Shown here piece by piece: positions 23,773 to 31,471 of a stretch of DNA of 37,384 nt. The stretch is from assembly GCA_016190485.1 (NCBI GenBank), contig JACPQN010000009.1, positions 1 through 37,384 of the forward strand, read 5' to 3'. How positions within the stretch are numbered: position 1 is the first letter of the stretch; each line of letters starts with the position of its first letter. The notes beneath the pieces were generated by a model. That model did not search any database and had not been told where the DNA came from. It worked only from the letters and a program-made list of their open reading frames with translations. This DNA comes from Chloroflexota bacterium (lineage in GTDB: Bacteria; Chloroflexota; Dehalococcoidia; SHYD01). A program made the translations under genes and the position numbers.

Positions 23773-24890
23773 GCCGCTGCCCTGAGGAGCTTGCCTAGAG
23801 GCGTGAGCTGCTGGCCGAGGGCGCTGGCCACTCCCGGACAGGTGATGTAGCCGTGATGGGTGTTCACGCCCAGCGCGATGGCCTGGTCGGCCACGGCCCG
23901 CTCCAGGCCCTCGGCGGCCAGCAGGGCCACGTAGGGATAGCTGGAGGCGGCGTAGGCCCGGCTGGAGGTCTGGGGCACCGCGCCGGGCATGTTTACCACA
24001 CAATAGTGGATGACGCCGTCCACCGTGTAGGTGGGGTTGCTGTGGTGGGTGGGCCGGGAGGTCTCGATACAGCCGCCCTGGTCTATGGAGACGTCGATGA
24101 TGACGGCCCCCGGCTTCATGCGGGCGACCATGGCCCGGGAGACCACCTGGGGCGTGCGCGCGCCGGGCACCAAGACCGCGCCGATCAGCACGTCGGTCTC
24201 CGGGATCAGCTCCGTCAGAGCCACGTCGTTGGCCAGCATCGTCACCAGGCTGCCGTGGAGCGCCTCCTGGAGGTAGACCAGGCGGCGGTGGGACCGGTCC
24301 AGCACCGTCACCTCGGCGCCGAGGCCCAGGGCCATGCGGGCCGCCGCCGTGCCCACGGTGCCGCCACCCACTACCAGCACCTTCACCGGCGGCACGCCCA
24401 CCACGCCGGAGAGGAGCCTGCCGACGCCACCCGCTGGCTTGGAGAGGTAGTGGGCGCTGACCTGCACCGTCATCTTCCCGGCAATCTCGCTCATGGGGGC
24501 GAGAACGGGCAGCGCCCCATCGGGCGTCTGAATGGTCTCCGCCGCAATGGCGCTCACCTGCCGCTCCAGCAGCAGCCCGGTCAGCTCCGGCTCCGCCGCT
24601 AGGTGGAGGAAGCAGTAGAGGAGCAGGCCCGGCCGCAGATAGGGGTACTCCGGGAGCAGGGGCTGCTTTACCTTCACGATCATCTGCGCCTCGCTCCAGA
24701 CCTGCGCGGCGGTGGGCGCCAGGCGGGCGCCCTGTTCCTGGTATTGCGCATCGGCGAAACCGGCGCCCCCGCCGGCGCCCTCCTGGACCAGCACCTGGAT
24801 CCCCTGTTGGGCCAGCAGCCCACACACCTGAGGCGTGATGCTGACCCGGTACTCCTGGTCCATGATCTCTTTGGGCACGCCAACGATCAT
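23769..24890 (-). CDS. ald: alanine dehydrogenase
   Basis: The 373-residue protein interconverts L-alanine and pyruvate plus ammonia with NAD. Active-site residues are R15 (EYRVSI), K73/K75 (IVKVKQPL), H96 (CFLHLA) and D270 (DVSIDQGG), matching the family. The NAD-binding Rossmann motif is VLVVGGGTVG (171-180). Length is exactly that of bacterial Ald (about 370). I chose the ATG at 24890 for the canonical MIVGVPKE N-terminus; AAGGAA is rather far upstream. It starts 55 bp after the aminotransferase gene and overlaps the Nudix gene by 4 bp. With the aminotransferase it points to amino-acid nitrogen handling. Confidence 0.93.
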   Translation of the reverse strand: MIVGVPKEIMDQEYRVSITPQVCGLLAQQGIQVLVQEGAGGGAGFADAQYQEQGARLAPTAAQVWSEAQMIVKVKQPLLPEYPYLRPGLLLYCFLHLAAEPELTGLLLERQVSAIAAETIQTPDGALPVLAPMSEIAGKMTVQVSAHYLSKPAGGVGRLLSGVVGVPPVKVLVVGGGTVGTAAARMALGLGAEVTVLDRSHRRLVYLQEALHGSLVTMLANDVALTELIPETDVLIGAVLVPGARTPQVVSRAMVARMKPGAVIIDVSIDQGGCIETSRPTHHSNPTYTVDGVIHYCVVNMPGAVPQTSSRAYAASSYPYVALLAAEGLERAVADQAIALGVNTHHGYITCPGVASALGQQLTPLGKLLRAAA

Positions 24891-24945
24891 TGGTTGTCTT
24901 GTTCCTTCGTGAGTGCCTCTGTTCCCAGCGCCCTGGAAGGGGGCG

Positions 24946-25929
24946 CTAACGGGGGCCCACCCCAACGCTCTCATGGACCGGGGTGAGCCAATGGCTCCGG
25001 CCGGGGTCCTGCCCCCGCACCACCCGCGTAAAGCGCTCCTCCAGCGCCCTGGTCACGGGGCCCATAGCGCCGTCGCCCACCTGGTAGCGGTCCACGGACC
25101 CGATGGGAGCGATCTCGATGAGGGTGCCGCACAGGAAGGCCTCGTCGGCCACGTAGAGCTCGGTGCGGTCGATGTCCCGCACCTCCACGGGCACGCCCAT
25201 CTCGCCCAGCAGCTCCAGCACGCTAGCCAGGGTGATGCTCTCCAGAATGCCTGCGCTGCGGGGAGGTGTCGCGGCCACGCCGTCTCGCACGATGACGATG
25301 CAGGCGTAAGCCCCTTCGGCCACCTTGCCCTGGTCGTTCAGGATGATGCCGGCGTCGTAGCCGTTGATGCGCGCCTCGTTGGAGACGTAGCGGCTGTTCT
25401 GGTAATTGGTGATGGCCTTGGCCCGGGGCGGCATCACGTTGTCCGAGATGCGCACCCACGAGGAGACGCAGCAGTGCAGCAGCCGCGCGCTCCCCAGGTT
25501 GGAGGGCGCCGCCCGGGTGGTGATAAAGACCTCGGAGGGCACGTCGTCCGCCGCCAGGTAGCCAGGCACGCTGCGGCCCATGTAGGCCAGGGGCTGGCAA
25601 TAGGCGTCCTCCCGCAGCCCGTTGGCCCGGAACAGCTCCCGGATGGCCTGAGTGAGCTGCTGGGGGCTGTAAGTCTGGGCCATGCGCATGAACCGGATGG
25701 ACTGGGCGAAGCGCTTCAGGTGCTCCTCCAGGCGAAAGACATTGAGCTCCTGCCGCTCCTCGTTCCAGTAGGCCCGGATGCCCTCGAAGACCGCGGAGAT
25801 GGCGGTCCAGCCCACCTGGGTGACGTGCACCGTGGCCGACTCCCAGGGCACCTGGCGGCCCGCCCACCAGAGGTAGGGCGGGTGCTCCGGCGGCGTCTGC
25901 GCGAAAGCTTTGGGGTCTCCCGTGGTCAC
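24946..25929 (-). CDS. divergent branched-chain aminotransferase-like (class IV PLP) enzyme
   Basis: The 327-residue protein is a fold-type IV PLP enzyme close to IlvE. It has YLWWAGRQVPWESATVHVTQVG (19-40), VFEGIRAYW (48-56), the Schiff-base lysine K171 (PPRAKAITNYQNS), and E205 in GKVAEGAYACIVIV (201-214). In IlvE the last motif is normally EGSGENIF; here the serine/glycine and the conserved asparagine are gone. Length is near the family norm (about 305). The start GTG at 25929 is preceded by GGGGAGG, which decides it over an upstream in-frame ATG. First gene of the operon. The substrate may differ from branched-chain amino acids. Confidence 0.82.
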   Translation of the reverse strand: MTTGDPKAFAQTPPEHPPYLWWAGRQVPWESATVHVTQVGWTAISAVFEGIRAYWNEERQELNVFRLEEHLKRFAQSIRFMRMAQTYSPQQLTQAIRELFRANGLREDAYCQPLAYMGRSVPGYLAADDVPSEVFITTRAAPSNLGSARLLHCCVSSWVRISDNVMPPRAKAITNYQNSRYVSNEARINGYDAGIILNDQGKVAEGAYACIVIVRDGVAATPPRSAGILESITLASVLELLGEMGVPVEVRDIDRTELYVADEAFLCGTLIEIAPIGSVDRYQVGDGAMGPVTRALEERFTRVVRGQDPGRSHWLTPVHESVGVGPR

Positions 25930-26052
25930 GTACACCTCCCCGTTATCGGAAGCAGGTGGTCTGGCCCCTGCTAACCCCGGAGGCATCCCCCGGCAGGCAG
26001 GCGCAGGGGACGGCTACGCTCGATTGTAGGGGCAGCGGGAGGAGGGAGTCAA

Positions 26053-26085
26053 TGCGAGCTGCGCGAAGTTGCGAGCTGCGCGAAG
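26053..26085. repeat. two-copy direct repeat
   Basis: The 16-nt unit TGCGAGCTGCGCGAAG occurs at 26053-26068 and again at 26070-26085 with a period of 17. It lies in the 253-bp gap upstream of the aminotransferase operon, which otherwise shows no gene. It could be a duplicated operator or slippage. Confidence 0.6.
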
Positions 26086-26182
26086 ACTGCGGAACGACGG
26101 AGGATCCAGAGGGACAGACCCCCCTTCGGCAAGGGCATGCTTTGGCAGGGGGTTCGGCGGATGTGCCGGCTTGTCCCCCGCC

Positions 26183-28438
26183 CTACGGCTTGGCCCGCAG
26201 CGCGCGGTATACCTTCTCCGCCGTGATGGGCAGGTCGGTGATGCGGACGCCTACCGCGTCCTCCACCGCGTTGGCGATGGCCGCGGCCACGGGGCAGTTG
26301 CTCACCTCGCCTATGGCTTTGCCTGCATAAGGCACGGGGCCTTCAGGGTGCTGCACCAGCACCGTCACCAGCTCCGGGATGTCCTTCATCACCGGCAGCT
26401 TGTACTCCCCCAGGTGCAGGGTGGTCACCCGCCCCTCCTCGATGACCAGCTCTTCCGAGGTGGCGAAGCCCAGGCTCTGGATGATGCCGCCCTCGATCTG
26501 GCCCTGGTGTCCCAGGGGGTTGATAATGGTCCCCACGTCATGGGCCGAGACGATGCGCTCCACCGTCACCTGGCCCGTCTCCGGGTCCACCTGCACGTCG
26601 GCCACCTGGACACAGAAGGAGGTGATCCCCGCGGTGGAGCCGCCATCGTGGGTGATCTGGACCCGCAGCGGGCCGCCGGCGGCGCGCGTCGCCAGGCGGG
26701 CAGCCTCGGCCACCGGAAGGGACCGGGCTGCGCCGCTGCCCGTGGCCACGAAGGAGCCCTGCTCCAACCGCAGTGCGTCAGCGGCGACGCCCAGGACCTG
26801 GGCCGCGGCCGCGGCCAGCAGGCCCTTCAGCTCCTGGGAGGCCCGGTAGGCCGCCTGGCCCGTTATATGGGTGGTGCGGCTGCCGCCCACCCCCGCGTCG
26901 AAGGGCGCGGCGTCGGTGGTGCCAACCGTCACTCCTACCTGGGACAGCGGGAGGTGCAGCTCCTCGGCAACGATCTGCTGGAGGATGGTGTGAGAGCCGG
27001 TGCCGGTGTCTGGAGCCACGGTGGTCAACGTGGCGCGGCCATCCTCGGCCATGGTGAGGGTCACGGTGGACAGGCCGCTGCCCACGTGGCGGTCGTAGAG
27101 GGCCATGCCCCGGCCGTGGTGCGGCCTCTGCTTGGGCGTGTCCCAGCCCGAAGCCGCCGCAGCGGCCTGGAGGGTCTCCTTGGCGTGGACATCCCGCAGC
27201 GCCTCGCCCGTGGGGGTGGTGTCACCTTCTTCCAGCACGTTCATCAGGCGGAAGGCCAGGGGGTCCATCCCCAGGGCCCGGGCCATCATGTCCACGTGGG
27301 ACTCCACCGCGAAGCAGACCTGTGGCGCGCCCGGCGAGCGCATGTGGCCCCGGGGCACGCAGTTGGTGTAGATGCAGAGGCTCTCGATCTCCACGTGGGG
27401 GATGCGATAGGAGCCGGCGGACTGCATGCCGCCCGCCACGTTCACCGTGGGGATGGGGAGAAAGGCCCCGTACGCGCCGGTGTTCCACACGCAGCGGGCC
27501 TGCCACGCCCAGAGGCGCCCATCCCGCTTGACACCGGTCTTGAAGGTGATGACACCCGTGTTGCGGGGATTGCCGGCCATGAGCTCCTCCAGGTAGGTCA
27601 TGACCATCTTCACCGGGCGGCCGGAGGCCCGGGCAAGGTAGTAGCACAGGGGCGCGTCCATGAGCGCCCCCTTGCCGCCGAAGTCGCCGCCCACGTGGGG
27701 CAGGTGCACCACGATCTGCTCCTCGGGCACCCCCAGCACCTGGGCGAGCTGCTCCCGCACGGCATAGGGCGACTTGTTGGACACCCACACATGGATGCGC
27801 CCCTGCTGGATGTCCACCAGCGCGGCATGGGGCTCCAGGTAGCCCTGATGCTGGGCCGGGGTGGTGAAGGTGTGCTCGAAGACCAGGTCCGACTCCCGAA
27901 AGCCCTGCTCCAGGTCGCCCTTGGTGCGCCGCACCACCGAGAAGACGTTGGTGAGGTCGGACACCGGCTCCCGGTGGCCGGGGTAGGCCGACACGTCGTC
28001 GTGGAGGCGGGGCGCGCCGGGGCCCATGGCCTCCTGGGGATCGAAGACCGCCGGCAGCTCCTGGTACTCCACCTCGATGAGGCGCAGGGCCTCCGCGGCG
28101 ATCTCCGGGGTCTCCGCGGCCACCGCGGCCACCTTCTCTCCCACGAAGCGCACCCGGTCCCGGGCCAGCAGCGGCATGTCCCGCATCCGCCGGCCGTAGA
28201 GCACGTCAGGCAGATCCCGGCCGGTGATCACCCCGTGGACGCCCATGAGGGCCCTGGCCCTGGAGGTGTCGACGCTCACGATGCGAGCGTGGGGGAAGGG
28301 GCTGCGCAGAGCCTTGCCCCAGAGAACGCCAGGCAGGGCCACGTCGGCGGTGTAGGCCCCTTTGCCGGAGACCTTGGCCGGCCCTTCGATCTGCCCGATG
28401 GGTTTGCCGATGGCGGTATATGCAGGACTGGTTGTCAT
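26183..28438 (-). CDS. molybdenum hydroxylase large subunit (XdhA/CoxL family)
   Basis: The 751-residue protein binds the molybdopterin-cytosine dinucleotide cofactor and oxidises an aldehyde or N-heterocycle by water-derived hydroxylation. It starts with the N-terminal aldehyde oxidase a/b hammerhead domain (VSGKGAYTADVALPGVLWGK, about 23-42), and the cofactor-binding domain follows from about residue 150. Visible are HVGGDFGGKG, the substrate-pocket region PRGHMRSPGAPQVCF, the cofactor loop DTGTGSHTILQQ, and the base glutamate E711 in GKAIGEVSNCPVA. The family FRG arginine context reads MRSPG, so the substrate range is not that of CO dehydrogenase, whose AYRCSFR loop is absent. It reads away from its partner genes at 28908-30702. 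AAGGGG precedes the ATG. Confidence 0.93.
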   Translation of the reverse strand: MTTSPAYTAIGKPIGQIEGPAKVSGKGAYTADVALPGVLWGKALRSPFPHARIVSVDTSRARALMGVHGVITGRDLPDVLYGRRMRDMPLLARDRVRFVGEKVAAVAAETPEIAAEALRLIEVEYQELPAVFDPQEAMGPGAPRLHDDVSAYPGHREPVSDLTNVFSVVRRTKGDLEQGFRESDLVFEHTFTTPAQHQGYLEPHAALVDIQQGRIHVWVSNKSPYAVREQLAQVLGVPEEQIVVHLPHVGGDFGGKGALMDAPLCYYLARASGRPVKMVMTYLEELMAGNPRNTGVITFKTGVKRDGRLWAWQARCVWNTGAYGAFLPIPTVNVAGGMQSAGSYRIPHVEIESLCIYTNCVPRGHMRSPGAPQVCFAVESHVDMMARALGMDPLAFRLMNVLEEGDTTPTGEALRDVHAKETLQAAAAASGWDTPKQRPHHGRGMALYDRHVGSGLSTVTLTMAEDGRATLTTVAPDTGTGSHTILQQIVAEELHLPLSQVGVTVGTTDAAPFDAGVGGSRTTHITGQAAYRASQELKGLLAAAAAQVLGVAADALRLEQGSFVATGSGAARSLPVAEAARLATRAAGGPLRVQITHDGGSTAGITSFCVQVADVQVDPETGQVTVERIVSAHDVGTIINPLGHQGQIEGGIIQSLGFATSEELVIEEGRVTTLHLGEYKLPVMKDIPELVTVLVQHPEGPVPYAGKAIGEVSNCPVAAAIANAVEDAVGVRITDLPITAEKVYRALRAKP

Positions 28439-28517
28439 AACGTCATCCCCTTGCGCAGGTTGCCCTGCGACTATACCATTAGACGGCGACCAGGGGGAAA
28501 CGGAGGCTGCCTGCGCG
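28439..28517. promoter_or_regulatory. divergent control region of the molybdenum hydroxylase locus
   Basis: This 79-bp stretch separates the large-subunit gene (minus) from the plus-strand set, so both promoters must lie here or inside the flanking genes. GGAGG near 28502 is a possible ribosome binding site for the plus-strand gene. No convincing sigma-70 boxes were found by eye. Confidence 0.4.
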
Positions 28518-28904
28518 ATGGGAACCTTTCAGTATCCGCTGACTATCTTCTCTCCTGAAGGCGCTCGTAGCGAGACCCTAGAGGCCACGGTGGACACTGA
28601 CGCCACCTACACCCAGCTTCCGCAGGGCGTGGCCCGAGCCCTTGGCCTCCAGCCCCAGGAGCAGCGCGTCTTCCGCCTGGCCAGCGGCGAGCGGGTGGAG
28701 CGCGACGTGGCCTATGTGCAGCTCCAGGTGAATGGTAGGCGCATCTCCACGCCGTGCATCCTGGCGCCCGATGAAGCGCCTGCGCTTCTTGGGGCCGTGA
28801 CCCTGGAGGAGCTGGGCGTGGCGCCCGATCCCGTGAATAAGCGGCTGGTGCCGGCCGAAGGGCTGCTGCTGACGCTGTTGGCCCAAAACGACGAGATGAG
28901 GTAG
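28518..28904 (+). CDS. retropepsin-like (clan AA) aspartic-protease-fold protein with DTD motif
   Basis: The 128-residue protein has the layout of small bacterial retropepsin-like proteins: the flap-strand start MGTFQYPLTI, the active-site region ATVDTDATYTQLPQGVARALGL (23-44), a hydrophobic strand RDVAYVQLQVNGRRI, and the LLGAVTLEELGVAPDPVNKRLVP end. Family members read DTGAT; here it is DTDAT (26-29), so the glycine of the catalytic triplet is aspartate. The fold is clear, activity is doubtful. It ends 3 bp before the [2Fe-2S] subunit gene, so it is in the hydroxylase operon, possibly a processing or chaperone protein for it. That role is inference. Confidence 0.75.
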   Translation: MGTFQYPLTIFSPEGARSETLEATVDTDATYTQLPQGVARALGLQPQEQRVFRLASGERVERDVAYVQLQVNGRRISTPCILAPDEAPALLGAVTLEELGVAPDPVNKRLVPAEGLLLTLLAQNDEMR

Positions 28905-28907
28905 CCC

Positions 28908-29378
28908 ATGAAATACGCCATCACCCTCCACGTGAACGGCCAGCTCTACACCCTGGAGGTGGAGCCGACCCGGCTGCTGGTGGACATCCTGCGGTACGAC
29001 CTGGGCCTCACCGGCACCAAGGAGGCCTGCTCCGTGGGTGTCTGTGGCGCCTGCACCGTGCTGGTGGACGGCCAGATGGTCAGCTCCTGCCTCATGCCCG
29101 GCGTCGCCGCCGCCGGCTCCTCCATCACCACGGTGGAAGGGCTGGCGGGCCGGGAGGAGTTGCTGCCAGTCCAGCAGGCCTTCGTCGACTACGGCGGCTT
29201 TCAGTGCGGCATCTGCACGCCCGGCCAGGTGATCGCCGCCAAGGCGCTGCTGGACGAGAACCCCCATCCCACGGCGGAGGAGATCAAGGAGTGGATGATG
29301 GGGAACCTGTGCCGCTGTACGGGCTACTACAAAATCTTGGAGTCCGTCCAGCGGGCGGCGGAAGGAGGCCAGGCGTGA
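28908..29378 (+). CDS. molybdenum hydroxylase [2Fe-2S] small subunit (XdhC/CoxS family)
   Basis: The 156-residue protein carries the two [2Fe-2S] clusters that relay electrons from molybdenum to FAD. The N-terminal plant-ferredoxin cluster uses C41, C46, C49 and C61 (ACSVGVCGAC...SSC). The C-terminal helical domain cluster uses the cysteines of FQCGICTPGQ (about 99 and 102) and of LCRCTGYYKI (about 134 and 136). All eight are present. Length matches the family (about 155-165). It starts 3 bp after the protease-like gene and its TGA overlaps the GTG of the FAD subunit gene (GTGA). Confidence 0.95.
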   Translation: MKYAITLHVNGQLYTLEVEPTRLLVDILRYDLGLTGTKEACSVGVCGACTVLVDGQMVSSCLMPGVAAAGSSITTVEGLAGREELLPVQQAFVDYGGFQCGICTPGQVIAAKALLDENPHPTAEEIKEWMMGNLCRCTGYYKILESVQRAAEGGQA

Positions 29379-30253
29379 GTGACGTCCAGTACGCTGAGCC
29401 GGACAACCTGGCCGGGGTCTTCGATGCGCTGGAGCGCTACGGAGAAGAGGCGCGCCTGCTGGCCGGGGGCACCGGGCTGGTGAACCTGATGAAGCAGCGG
29501 CTGGTGCAGCCGGGCGCCCTCATCGGCCTGCGCCGAATCGAGGCCCTGCGAGGGGTCTCCCGCCAGGATGGCGCCCTGCGCCTGGGGGCCATGGCCACCC
29601 ACCGGGAGGTGGAGACCTCGGAGGTGGTGCGGGCAGCGGCGCCCCTTCTGGCCGAGACCTATCGTCAGGTGGCGACGGTGCGCATCCGCAACGTGGCTAC
29701 CGTGGGCGGCGGGCTGGCCCACGCCGACCCCAGCCAGGACCCGCCCGTAGCCCTCGTGGTGCTGAGGGCGCGCGTGGTGCTCACTTCCAAGGACGGGACC
29801 CGGGAGATCCCCATCGAGGAGTTCTTTACCGATTACTATGAGACGGCCATTGCCCCCGACGAGGTGCTCACCCAGGTGCTGGTGCCACCCCAGCCGGCCC
29901 AGGCGGGCGCCGTCTACCTGAAGTTCTTGCCCCGCACGGCGGACGACTATGCCACGGTGGCGGTGGCGGCGCTGGTGGAGCTGGCGGCCGATGGCGAGAC
30001 CTGCAGGGACGCCCGCATCGCCCTGGGCGCGGTGGGCAGCACTGTGCTCCAGGCTACGGCGGCGGCGGCGGCCCTGCGGGGCCAGCGACCCACGCCCGAA
30101 GCCCTGCGGGAGGCCGCGGAGCAGGTGCGGGCGCTGGTGGACCCCGTGGACGACTACCGCGGCTCCGCCGCCTACAAGCGGGACATGGCAGTGGTCTTCA
30201 CCCGCCGGGCCCTGGAGCAGGCCCTGGCCCGGGCCAGAGACGGCGCCCGGTGA
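29375..30253 (+). CDS. molybdenum hydroxylase FAD subunit (XdhB/CoxM family)
   Basis: The 292-residue protein holds the FAD that receives electrons from the [2Fe-2S] subunit and passes them to an acceptor. The pyrophosphate loop LLAGGTGLV (about 28-36) has glycine where most members have aspartate (GGTDL). The second FAD motif is ATVGGGLAHADPSQDPP (about 108-124), and a C-terminal CO_deh_flav_C domain starts near 180. The start GTG overlaps the previous gene's stop by 4 bp. The stop overlaps the CoxG gene start by 4 bp. Compared with the first FAD subunit at 1-249 it is a different paralogue. Confidence 0.93.
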   Translation: MSDVQYAEPDNLAGVFDALERYGEEARLLAGGTGLVNLMKQRLVQPGALIGLRRIEALRGVSRQDGALRLGAMATHREVETSEVVRAAAPLLAETYRQVATVRIRNVATVGGGLAHADPSQDPPVALVVLRARVVLTSKDGTREIPIEEFFTDYYETAIAPDEVLTQVLVPPQPAQAGAVYLKFLPRTADDYATVAVAALVELAADGETCRDARIALGAVGSTVLQATAAAAALRGQRPTPEALREAAEQVRALVDPVDDYRGSAAYKRDMAVVFTRRALEQALARARDGAR

Positions 30254-30702
30254 TCTTCCAGCAGCGCTGCACCGTGGCAGCCCCGCGAGAAGCCCTGTGG
30301 GAACTGATCATGGACGTGCCTCAGGTAGCCGGCTGTATCCCCGGCGTCGTCGGCGTGGAGCGAGTGGAGGACAACGCCTACCGGGGCGTCATGAACGTCT
30401 CGGTGGGGCCCATCCGTCTGAGCCTCGCGGGGAGCGTGGTGATCCAACGGCAGGACCGGGAGCGCTGGCAGGCGGCCATGGTCTCCGAGGCCACCGACCG
30501 CAAGCTGGGTGGCGGCCTCAAGGCGGTGATGGAGCTGTCCCTTGAAGGAGAAGATCCGGAGCAGACGGAGCTGGCCATCACCACCAACGCGACCTTTCTG
30601 GGGAAGCTGGGGGAGTTCGGCCAGCCTATCATCCGCAAGAAGGCCGACGCCATCCTCCAGGAGTTCGCCCGCAACCTCCAGGCGCGGCTGAGCGGCGGTT
30701 AA
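30250..30702 (+). CDS. coxG: CoxG-like SRPBCC protein
   Basis: The 150-residue protein belongs to the CoxG (CO dehydrogenase subunit G) branch of the SRPBCC helix-grip fold. It starts with FQQRCTVAAPREALWELIMDV and continues with PQVAGCIPGVVGVERVEDNA, the usual family signature. CoxG proteins help place or recruit molybdenum hydroxylases at the membrane or assist their assembly. The C-terminal membrane tail of longer CoxG proteins is absent. The start GTG overlaps the FAD subunit stop by 4 bp, so it is the last gene of the hydroxylase operon. Confidence 0.85.
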   Translation: MIFQQRCTVAAPREALWELIMDVPQVAGCIPGVVGVERVEDNAYRGVMNVSVGPIRLSLAGSVVIQRQDRERWQAAMVSEATDRKLGGGLKAVMELSLEGEDPEQTELAITTNATFLGKLGEFGQPIIRKKADAILQEFARNLQARLSGG

Positions 30703-30813
30703 CACACGTAAGCTCATGTCACCGTGTTTGTGTAGGCAAGGCAGGCGAGTTCGCCATGAGGGAGAGATGTCTCCGAAGCGAAAGAGCTCCGTAAGTAATG
30801 CGCCACATTGGGG

Positions 30814-30843
30814 TTGACTTGGATGTCCAAATAAGTCTAAGAT
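30814..30843 (+). promoter_or_regulatory. promoter abutting the gene at 30850
   Basis: TTGACT (30814-30819) and TAAGAT (30838-30843) are separated by 18 bp. Transcription from it would begin at about 30849-30850, which is the start codon itself, so the mRNA may be leaderless or nearly so. Confidence 0.5.
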
Positions 30844-30849
30844 GGAAGC

Positions 30850-31134
30850 ATGCAGAAGCGCTCAAGCACAATCCTGAACCGTGATCTCAGCACACTGGCT
30901 GCCGCCATTGTTGCAAAAGCAACGGCGGATGGGCTAAGACCTCTCCCCGATGAGGACGATGTGCTCGTAGAGCTCACACAGGACTTGCGCCATCTTGCCG
31001 CTGTTGCCCTTGGGAGATTAGGAGGTAAGAAGGGCGGAAAGGCAAGGGCAGCCAAGTTGTCGGCGGAGGAACGAAAGGCCATAGCTCGCCGTGCTGCCCA
31101 AGCAAGATGGCATCCTAGAGAAGATAGCCGGTGA
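30850..31134 (+). CDS. small basic protein with GGKKGGKARAAKL tail, 94 aa
   Basis: The protein has an N-terminal half without known motifs (MQKRSSTILNRDLSTLAAAI and a DEDDVLVELTQDLRHLA helix). The C-terminal half is basic (RLGGKKGGKARAAKLSAEER and KAIARRAAQARW). Proteins ending in GKKGGKARAxxLSxExRxxIAxxAAxxRW are widespread small proteins of unknown function, likely binding nucleic acid. GGAAG just before the ATG is a weak ribosome binding site. The TGA at 31132-31134 overlaps a GTG that opens a short second ORF. It may be a toxin-antitoxin-like or regulatory protein, but nothing in the sequence proves it. Confidence 0.65.
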   Translation: MQKRSSTILNRDLSTLAAAIVAKATADGLRPLPDEDDVLVELTQDLRHLAAVALGRLGGKKGGKARAAKLSAEERKAIARRAAQARWHPREDSR

Positions 31135-31220
31135 CCAGTCTTCCAGTTCCGAAGAACGCGAACGAATTCATCGAACAGCAGTTGCTCGTGAGACTGCTTT
31201 CTAGGCCCACTCTTCCTTGA
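31131..31220 (+). pseudogene. possible truncated second gene behind the basic protein
   Basis: A GTG overlapping the previous stop by 4 bp (GTGA) opens a 29-codon ORF reading VTSLPVPKNANEFIEQQLLV followed by RLLSRPTLP. The coupled start and the protein-like first part (VPKNANEFIEQQLLV) suggest the 5' end of a lost partner gene, ending shortly before the tRNA. Too short to be certain. Confidence 0.3.
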
Positions 31221-31256
31221 CCCCCCTGGCTGCCGCTGCTAGAATCTCAGGTGCAG

Positions 31257-31332
31257 GGGGCTATAGCTCAACTGGGAGAGCGCGGCGTTCGCATCGCCGA
31301 GGTCAGGGGTTCGAGTCCCCTTAGCTCCACCA
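31257..31332 (+). tRNA. tRNA-Ala (anticodon CGC)
   Basis: All four arms are readable. The acceptor is GGGGCTA with TAGCTCC, including the G3-U70 pair that is the alanine identity element. The anticodon stem CGGCG/CGCCG encloses loop TTCGCAT (anticodon CGC, reading GCG), and the T arm is AGGGG TTCGAGT CCCCT. The discriminator is A73, and CCA is encoded at 31330-31332. It reads plus and is followed by a strong terminator. Confidence 0.97.
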
Positions 31333-31351
31333 ACAGACAACTGGCCTTCCG

Positions 31352-31377
31352 ACCCGCCCAAACTTGGGCGGGTTTTT
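31352..31377 (+). terminator. intrinsic terminator after tRNA-Ala
   Basis: ACCCGCCCAA and TTGGGCGGGT pair perfectly over 10 bp with a 2-nt centre, followed by TTTT. It closes the tRNA transcript 20 bp after the CCA end. Confidence 0.9.
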
Positions 31378-31471
31378 GCGTACCCGTCGAATTGTCGGCC
31401 AGGAAACCTTTTTGACGCCCCTGCGGTTATAGTAGAGCAGAGGATGAGGACGTCTCAAAAGGAGCGTGCAG

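Noticed and set aside
23773-24825. N-terminal extension of the Nudix protein
   Set aside because: The frame stays open through the alanine dehydrogenase gene but reads as a shadow; the Nudix protein starts at 23772 with an ATGA overlap.
26069-28558. Very long plus-strand ORF (829 codons) opposite the molybdenum hydroxylase gene
   Set aside because: It is the mirror of a well-supported family gene on the other strand; its product is rich in His, Gly and Arg repeats and has no family features. High GC explains the open frame.
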